This document shows, in pieces, positions 47,501 through 56,500 of a DNA stretch of 64,000 nucleotides. Position numbers and translations under genes: made by a program. The stretch covers positions 103,970,767 through 104,034,766 of the forward strand of contig NC_052518.1 of assembly GCF_014356525.2 (NCBI RefSeq). The letters run 5' to 3'. The notes beneath the pieces were generated by a model. That model saw only the letters and a program-made list of their open reading frames with translations, searched no databases and was not told where the DNA came from. Source of the DNA: Nilaparvata lugens. Lineage: Eukaryota; Arthropoda; Insecta; Hemiptera; Delphacidae. How positions within the stretch are numbered: position 1 is the first letter of the stretch; the number at the start of each line of letters is the position of its first letter.

Positions 47501-50500
47501 CTACCAGATTTTCAACTGTTGAATGACAGCTACGAAGATCGCCTCGCTTTTCATTATTAGATGCTTACGTACTACAATGCCACTAAAAATCCAAATTGCG
47601 CCTTTAAATTAAGTTTCCTTTCACCTCAATAAAAGACATAAAATTGAGCAAATACTTCATTATCTATGACATCTTGTTGATGATTATTGATTGTCTGAAA
47701 TTGAGTTTCTGATTATGATAATAGATTAATTTAAATTATGATATCAATATATGAAATTGGTATTGATGTTCATATATATTTATAGCTCTTGAGTATTTTT
47801 TTTATAATGCAGTAGCATAAATTTCTCTTATCTGTCAAATTTATGCTATATTTGCATTGAAAAGTTTTGTTTGCGATGGTTCGATAATTTAATAAATTCT
47901 ACCAGTTTAAAATTATTATCATTTCCACAATCAAAAACGATTTAATCTTGATGAAAAGCGCTGTAATGTAATTAAACTGATAACATGAAATATTGCAGAT
48001 TTAGAATTTAAAACCTTGAATTAGATTATTGTTTATCCATAACGATGCAGCTAAGATGGAAAATTGTAACATCAGTGAGTGTATTATATCTACCTATCCT
48101 ATGAACTATAGATACCGTACACGAATAAATAAAATGAAAAACTAATTTTTAAAAAATTAATTTGAAAATCCAAAGAGTTGTGGCAGTATAGATATGATAC
48201 CGCAAATGATTTCATGTGATAGCAACGTTTATTTCTATCCTTGATTATGACATAAACTTTCAGTCAATCTGTAAATTTAATCATGTTCTAAGCTTACTTT
48301 ATTCCGGACCAACTATTATAAAAATCTTTAATTATATGTCAACAATTACAAAACTTAGTGAATACTAAAAAAATTTGAAAACACAGTCTATTTGATCCTC
48401 TGATTTTTTACTCTCTACGTTCTAATTTTTCCTTTCTTATTGTAATTTCACCAATTATTGATAAATTAAAGTGTATTTGAAATCTGCAATAAATTTATAA
48501 AATTTTCATTTCGTTTCATATTTCCAATCAAACATTATTTATTCTTATAGTTATTGTTATAGCTATCTGCTTTTTTTTTTTTAAATGGATTTCTCATGGG
48601 ATATAAAAGAAATATATATTAAATAAAATATTTTCCAGTATAGAGTTTTATGTCTCTTACCAGATTAAATTTGAGGATATATCAATGATAATATTATATT
48701 AATTTTGATAGTTTATTGGGCCCCTGTAACTTCAATTTAGCTTATGATTTTTGGTTGATTAATGGTTTTTAATTGTTAGATTATGAGGTTCACTTCAATC
48801 TTTCACTTTCGATTCCTACACAACAAACTCTGATTTGAAAAAAGAATTGGAAAACTCTACTCTATTAACTAATTTATAGGACTTTAGACTCATGTTGAGA
48901 CCAACACATCTTCAGATATACTATAGTGAGGTCCACGTTATTATGACAGTGGAGAAAGATAGGACAACAGCGTTGCTGATTCTCTGCCTTGTCACTGCTT
49001 TATATAGAGGACACCTGATACCGGTATATCTGATGTAATATCAACTGTTCTAACAATCAATTATATTTTTATTCGCCAATATATATTTCAATGATTAAAT
49101 AATACATTTTTATAATCGAGGTTAAATATTCAGTTAATCAACTATATTTCTATATTGTTAAAAAACGATCTGGTAACAATGCGGAGCTAGAAAAGGATAG
49201 CGCAATCTGCTTTGTCGAAAGATAGACAAGGATAGCAACACCACTGTTAATTAATGAAATACTGCCATTACAACGTGGACCTCACTATAGTACTGAAAGT
49301 TTATCTTCAATTCAGGCCAAATCAGTTAGAAGTTTCTTTGAAATTGTTTTGATCATTTAAAACCTTTGTAGCTTGTTACAAAACAGCACATTGCTTCAAA
49401 TATTTTATTCACGTCCAATTTTTCACATTACTGGTTCGCTCCGTAGTGAAATTCACTTTAAACTAAGAGCATTCTACTAACGACTGGACAAGTGTGTTGA
49501 ACTTGTGTGAACACACAAGTTTGTCATACATGTTGTCTCATTAGCGAAAGGCAACAAAATGTTTTCGAGGTCAGACTATTGTATTTTTGATTTTTTGTTA
49601 TTTTTTCTCTGCTGCTCTATGAATGAATGAATGAATAATTGCTTTTATTTAAACATTGTTTCCTAGATAATATTATACAAGAACATAATTTTAGTTATAA
49701 CAAGCATTAAACTCGTGGTCAACGACCATCAGGGTGAGGTTTGTCATGAGTAGGACTCCATACAGAATTACACATTCTTGTTTTTCAAATACTTTTCCCT
49801 TAGTGTTCATTCAACAGTTCACAACGCACTATCCATTGAACTCTGAAATCAAGTAGTGTCTGTATTTCCATGCACCAACACAGTATGCACCTATCTTTAG
49901 CCAGTCATCTCCGTTTAGGTAGTTCTTCAGATCTTCCCGTGACAATGCAGCCCTGCCAAAGTGTTGCCATCTGAACTCGACGAGTATGGGACATTTTCCA
50001 ACGAAATGCGTGACATCCTCCTCCTCCTTCCTATTGCACAATGAGCAGAGTCTGTTCCCGTTGAATGAATACTTATTGAGTCGGATCAATTCATTTCTTG
50101 CTTTGAAGAACCACTTGATGAATTGAAAGCTGGAATTTTGAGAAATGTAATCATTCCAGTGATTGAGCTCTCAGCGAATGGTGTACCGCTGGCTCATGGC
50201 GACCCGCTGCATCTGTTGATCTCGCAGATTACTTCCAATCCTGTCAATCGTCTGGTCGATGTTCAAGCTACCTGCTGCTATCTCCTCCCATGGAATGCCA
50301 AATAAGTCATCCAGCATCCTCCAGTCATCATACAGAAATAGCCTTTTTCGAATCATCAATTTCAATAGCATACATGGATATCTTCCTTCATGCAGATTCA
50401 AACATCGCTTTACAAACTGCTGCTCTATTTGAGGCTGAATTATTTTTTCAACATTCTTGCTCTACAGTCCTGGGTGGACTTGGGCCTCCTCAACATAATG

Positions 50501-53500
50501 CCTCCACTCATCTCTCACATGTGCAACTCCATTTTTATCATTATCATTTGTAATTTTCCAGTGGTTCATTCCTTGTTCTTGGTTCTTTATTTTGTATTAG
50601 AAGCTGCTGTCAAACAGCTTTTTTTCTTTCGCTGATGACACAACATGTGTGTCGAACTTGTTCACACATGTTTAACACACTTGCCCTGTAGTTAGTGGCC
50701 ACCCTATAGAATAACTTCATTGTTTCCCATTCAAACAATGTTGGTAATCTCTCACTATAGTTGAGAGGAAAGACTTATTGGAGATATCCAGTTCATTAAT
50801 TTAGTCACCTTATTTAAGAAAGCAATATAATTTGCATAAAGGTGCGTACAGATTTACGCGCCGCGAACATGAGCAATTCACTTTTAATCAGCTGATGCCA
50901 AGCTTTTTATATCTGTATCTTACCGTTTCTGTAAAAATACAGATATAATCAGCTGATTAAAAGTGAATTGCTCATGTTCGCGGCGCGGATATCTGTACGC
51001 ACCTTTATAAATAAATGATACAACTGCTTCCTCACCACACTATAGTGAGGTACACGTTATAATGGCAGTATTTGATAAACATTGGTGTTGCTATCCTTGT
51101 CTATCATTCGACCTTTTCTACCTCCGCTAGATCGTTTTCTAACAATGTAGAATTGTAATTTATCAACAAAATAATTAATCTCAATAATAAAAATTCATTA
51201 TCTAATCATTGAAAAATATTTTTCTTGACGAATAAAATATAATTGATTATTTTAAACAAGAATGAACAGTTAATCAGATATAGCGGTATCAGCTATCCTC
51301 TATAGAAGGCAGTGGCAAGGCAGAAAATCTCACGCTTCTCTCCTATCTTCCTCCACTGTCATTATAACGTGGACATCACTATATAAGCAGACGAGATGAA
51401 TTTTTAAGCCATCGTTCAGATTACTTAGATTTCCAGACTCGTTACTCACATTGCGGTATTTGATTATTTGCAATGATTGACACGTAGAGAAATCCACATC
51501 TGGAATCCATATCTTATTTTTTGAGACATCTTTTGATCGCAAATCTCAATTTATTGCTATTTTCTCTCACAAATCCATACAATCATTGATAATAAATAGT
51601 GGGAAACTTGTTAGAAATTTAATAATATCCAGCAATCTATCTGTCTGGTCAAAACTTTCAAGCTTCATTTTTATATCAGATGTCACAATTTTTCTCTCGC
51701 CACTTGATCTTACATGAGTCATCTCTCTCTCTCTATCTCTCTCTCTCTCTTTCTCAGTCTCTGTATCTCTAAAGAACTCGAATCTCTTACTTCATCCTCT
51801 TATTATCTTTTTCAACTGCATGCTCAATCTTTTTTTATTTTTATTTTTACTGATCAAAACTTTCAAGCTTCATTTTTATAGCAGATGTCACAATTTTTCT
51901 CTCGCCACTTGATCTTACATGAGTCATCTCTCTCTCTCTATCTCTCAGATAAGATAGATAATCTCTCTCTATAAGGGTTGTGTGGTAGAGAGGACCAGGA
52001 GTCCTAACTCCGCCCTAATAAAGGCATATAATCAATCAATCAATCAATCAATCTCTTTCTCTCTCTCTTTCTCAGTCTCTGTATCTCTAAAAAACTCGAA
52101 TCTCTTACTTCATCCTCTAATTATCTTTTTCAACTGCATGCTCAATCTTTTTTTATTTTTATCAAGTAAAATTTTCATCAATCTCTCAACTTAATTCATT
52201 ATGCTCATTCAGTATTCACTAGGCTATTCTTAGGATTAGATTCTAAAATTTATTCCAAATTTTTGCTGAAGTTAATTTCTATACTTTATTGCTCTTGAAT
52301 GATGGGCCTAGTGCATTTACAAAATTACAAGTTTTTTTCTATTTCAATATGCTGCTTACTATAGAGGAAGTACCGATACTGTTCTTCAATCTTTCAACTA
52401 GAATCTCTCTAATGAACTTTAATAATATTTTGTAATTACTTTCAAACGTCATAGATAATTGGAATATTGCTTGAAAAGGGACATACTGTACTTATTGAAG
52501 TCCAGTCTTTATAATCAACTGATAAATTTGTCTCAGATGTAATCTCTTAATTATTTCAGGAAGTACTTTCTACTTTTAGGTTCGGTTTCTAGGACATGAA
52601 GGCCCGGTTTCCGAGCTCGGGATTTAGCTAAGTTCTAGACTTTAACCGGCTTTAAACTCTGGAGTCAGAAAATTGGCTTTCCGAGTCGGAGCGTTAACGT
52701 AGTCGAGGACTCAAATAGACCCTGGAGTTTAGAGATCACGTTAGACCCTGGAGTTTATAATTTCACTTTTTGAGTGAAGGGCTTATAAGTCCAGGACTTG
52801 AATTAGATTCTCGTCTCTTTCCAAGTCGAGGATTTATTAAAAATCTCTAAGTCCAGAACTTGAAACAGCGTGATTTTAAACCCTCAACTGGGGTAGGGTT
52901 TAAATTTAAGTTCTAGGCTTAACCGATCAAATACAATTCAGTTATTGTTTTGGAGTAGATGAATAGACAAATAAATGTCATGGAATACCTAAATTATTTG
53001 AATTAGTCCATTTAAATCCATAATTTATAGTTTGGAAGTTTATTTTGGAATAAAGTTCTTCATAATATTATGCGTAAAAAACTAACCTCATTTCACGACT
53101 GTGACATAACCTAAAAATGTTCAAGAAAAATAATACAAGGATTGCCTTGGAATTTTATCTCCCAATGTGAATATTATTAATCAATGCCATATTCAACATA
53201 TTATTAATAATAATATAACAACAATAAATTATTATTCCAGTGTTTTTTCAAAACAAATACATTTTCCAACTCAATAGGCAGCATACTAAATTTTTTATTC
53301 CAAAATCAATGATAAATAATAGCATAACCTGAAATGAAATGTTTATTTTTCATTCATGTTTCAAAAGGTTAGGTTTTGCTTTGAATTTATAGACCTAAAC
53401 CATACAAAGAAATCGAAACGTATTTTCACAAAATAATTGTTACAAAATAGTTTGGAGAGCATTTGAATTATCCCGCTGCAATCCGCTGTTTTGCTATAAG

Positions 53501-56500
53501 CCTGATGCCAACAATACAACAGCAAAATATTGAGAATTTCCCTCATGTTTACTGCGTTGAAGTCCTGGACTTGAATAAGTTGAGAACTTAATAGACCCCC
53601 GGAGTTTAGAACATAAACTCGTGACTCAGAAAGTTGATTTAGACCCGAGAGCTTATTTTAGTCCTGGACTCTGTAAGTCCAGAACTTATAGATCCCGAGC
53701 TCGGAAACCGGCCCTAAATCATGGACCATTAAATCCAAAACGAATCTACAGGTTTAATGATGTATTTGATTTAATAAGCATCCTAGAAACCGGACCCAAA
53801 TCTTTTCCACCAACCAATATTTATCATTACTGTAATTCATCAATATTTTAAGTAATTCCATCACGTATGCATATTCTAAGAGTAAGTTATTCTGTCAAAT
53901 CTTTTAAAGTTTTGCACATTCTAAGAGTAAATTACGCCATCAAAGTGTAGGGAATGCAAGGAATATATAAATGAATAGATAAATAAATATTTTGCTACAT
54001 TATTTATTGTATGTTGAGTTGACTTGCTAAGAGTGTCTACTAACGACAGGACAATTGTGTTGGATATGTGTGTACACACATGTTGTCATACATTGTTGTG
54101 TCATCACAGCGAAAGGCTTCAACAAAATTTTTTGAGGTTAGGTTTTTGTATCTTCGATATTTGGTTATTTATGTTTTCTTCCCTTCTCTATTAGAGGTTG
54201 ATTTATTCTTGTATCATTTAAATTCGTAATTTTTGAGTGGCTTATTTATTCTTTTATTGGTTGTTCATTTTATGTTAGAACCTGCTGTTAAACAGCTGTT
54301 TTTGGCTCGTGAATGTATTTTCATTCGAAGACATGTCCGTTCACACTTGCCCTGTTGTTAGTGGCCACCCTAAGATAGCACTTCTAGTATATTTTTCAAG
54401 TAGATTACCGTAGATTTTTGTTTATAATTTTTTGCTGCAAGTGCATGTATGATACACAAGGGTATTATGTGATACATTCACATGGAAACTCTCGTATCAA
54501 ATCTGTTATACTATGTATCAAATAAAAACATACCTGTGTAATGCAATTTTACTTTTGTCACATGGTTCCATTTACAGAATTCAGAATTTACAGAATTGAG
54601 CCAAATTCTCATTCTACGTTTTGTGTGAATTTGAAAAAATTCAGAAACAATTAAACAGCGTATTGTAGCTAATAGTCTATACTAACGGTATTACATCCAG
54701 CTTTAGTCGTCTTGGCCAATCTAGCCGGCAGGTTATAACTTATCAATGACCTGTTTTCTATCCAATATGGTAGAGATAAAAAATGTTAGTTTATAGAATA
54801 ATCTAATTTTCAATTTTTACTTCATAGTGTGAGATGAAAGATATTATTTGTCACTATCTGTTGAAATTTATTATGCTTTGCTGGTGATTTCAATTCACAT
54901 TTTATGTTCCTTTAAAATACTTGATTAAGTAAAAGGTCATATTCCTTCTGATACATATCAATTCTCCAAATAAACTTGATGAATTGGTATTAATTTAAAA
55001 TGTTTTCAGTGTATTTCAATTTCCAAAGCTCTGAGTAAATATTCTAACAATATAATATTTTGTTTGTTACAGAATTTGAATCAAAATCCGAGGACTCTTC
55101 TGCCCAAGTTTTTCGGCCTGTATTGTTATCAGGTGGGTATCCTTGTCTGACATTAGACAAAGTAGATATATCTATCCTTTTCCAACTCCGCACCGGTGCC
55201 CAATTGCCTGGAAAGCTGGTTGGTTATGAAGAAATGCCAGAATATTCAATCTCAGTCAAGGAAATTCATCTACACTATGAATAATTGTTATAGAATTAGA
55301 GACCTTTTCAGAATTGTTGGCTTTAATCCAGTAGAACTGAACATGAATGGTTGAATAAGAGGAATCTACAAATCGAATACATAACGGTTACTATGGTTGC
55401 ATCACCACACAGAGATGCGGTGGAAATTCTCCATATTAAGGTGAAATGAAAGAGATGTTGTTAGTTGATTTATTATTTATTTGTGTCGAACTAAAGTATT
55501 TATTTGATTAACCAGAATATCCTTCCTCCATCTAACAAAAAAGGCCATATCATTTTTAGATGAATGACTGATGATTTTAATTGTTTTACCGCTTTCCTCC
55601 CTCGGATCCAACTGCAACCTATCTAGACACAAGGCTTGATTCGATTCAAATCAAAAACTTGTAGCCTTATAATAGTTACTAAACTTCTCTAGTGTCTTAT
55701 TATGTATTTTATGAATTTGTGATTTATCTAATTGAATATATGTAGAATTGTGACAATGGAGAAATTCTTTACATGTTGTAAATAATATTGTAAACGAAAG
55801 AAATTGCAAATAAATAATTTGAATTTGAATGATGATGCCTTAAGTGCATTGAAACTTAATTTAGTTCGGCTCAATTAAGGCTGTGCAAAGGCTAAAAAAA
55901 CTTTCTACTCGTGATATTTTTCAAATTTTTTCGATTTTTATATCATCAAGCTATCACAATGAAAAACTTTTCTCAGGAAAACATTTTTTTCTGATTATTA
56001 CTTTTTGAGATATGAGCGCCTAAAGTTTAAATTTTTGGGACAGAACATTTCAAATTCGGTAAGAGATATATCCATAAGATTTGGAGGATAGATTCTTCAT
56101 GGTATTGTTGATCTAGTAAAACAAAATTTTTTTGAAAATATCATTTTCTCAACTCAACTAAAAGTTATTTTTAGTAAATTGAATAACTATCTTAAAAATT
56201 GATATTTTCAGAAAATTTTTGTTTTACCAGATCAACGATACCATGAAGAATCTATCCTCTAAATCTCATGGATTTATCTCTTACCGAATTTGAAATGTTC
56301 TGTCCCAAAAATTTAAACTTTAGGCGCTCATATCTCAAAAAGTAATGAGTAGGAAAAAATGTTTTCCTGAGAAAACTTGTTCATTTTGATAGCTTGATGA
56401 TATACAAATCGAAAAACTTTGAAAAATATCGCGAGTAGAAAGTTTATTTTTAGCCTTTGCACAGCCTTTATGTAACAGGGCAAAATAACAGTCCCAAAAA

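Larger units (their letters stand above)
49467..50710. mobile_element. MITE-H copy 1, carrying two nested LINE pieces
   Basis: The left end (CTACTAACGACTGGACAAGT with GTGTTGAAC) and the right end (ACACTTGCCCTGTAGTTAGT with GGCCACCC) match the uninterrupted copy at 54025-54375. Compared with that copy, two insertions are present, at 49621-50416 and about 50447-50535. Confidence 0.88.
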
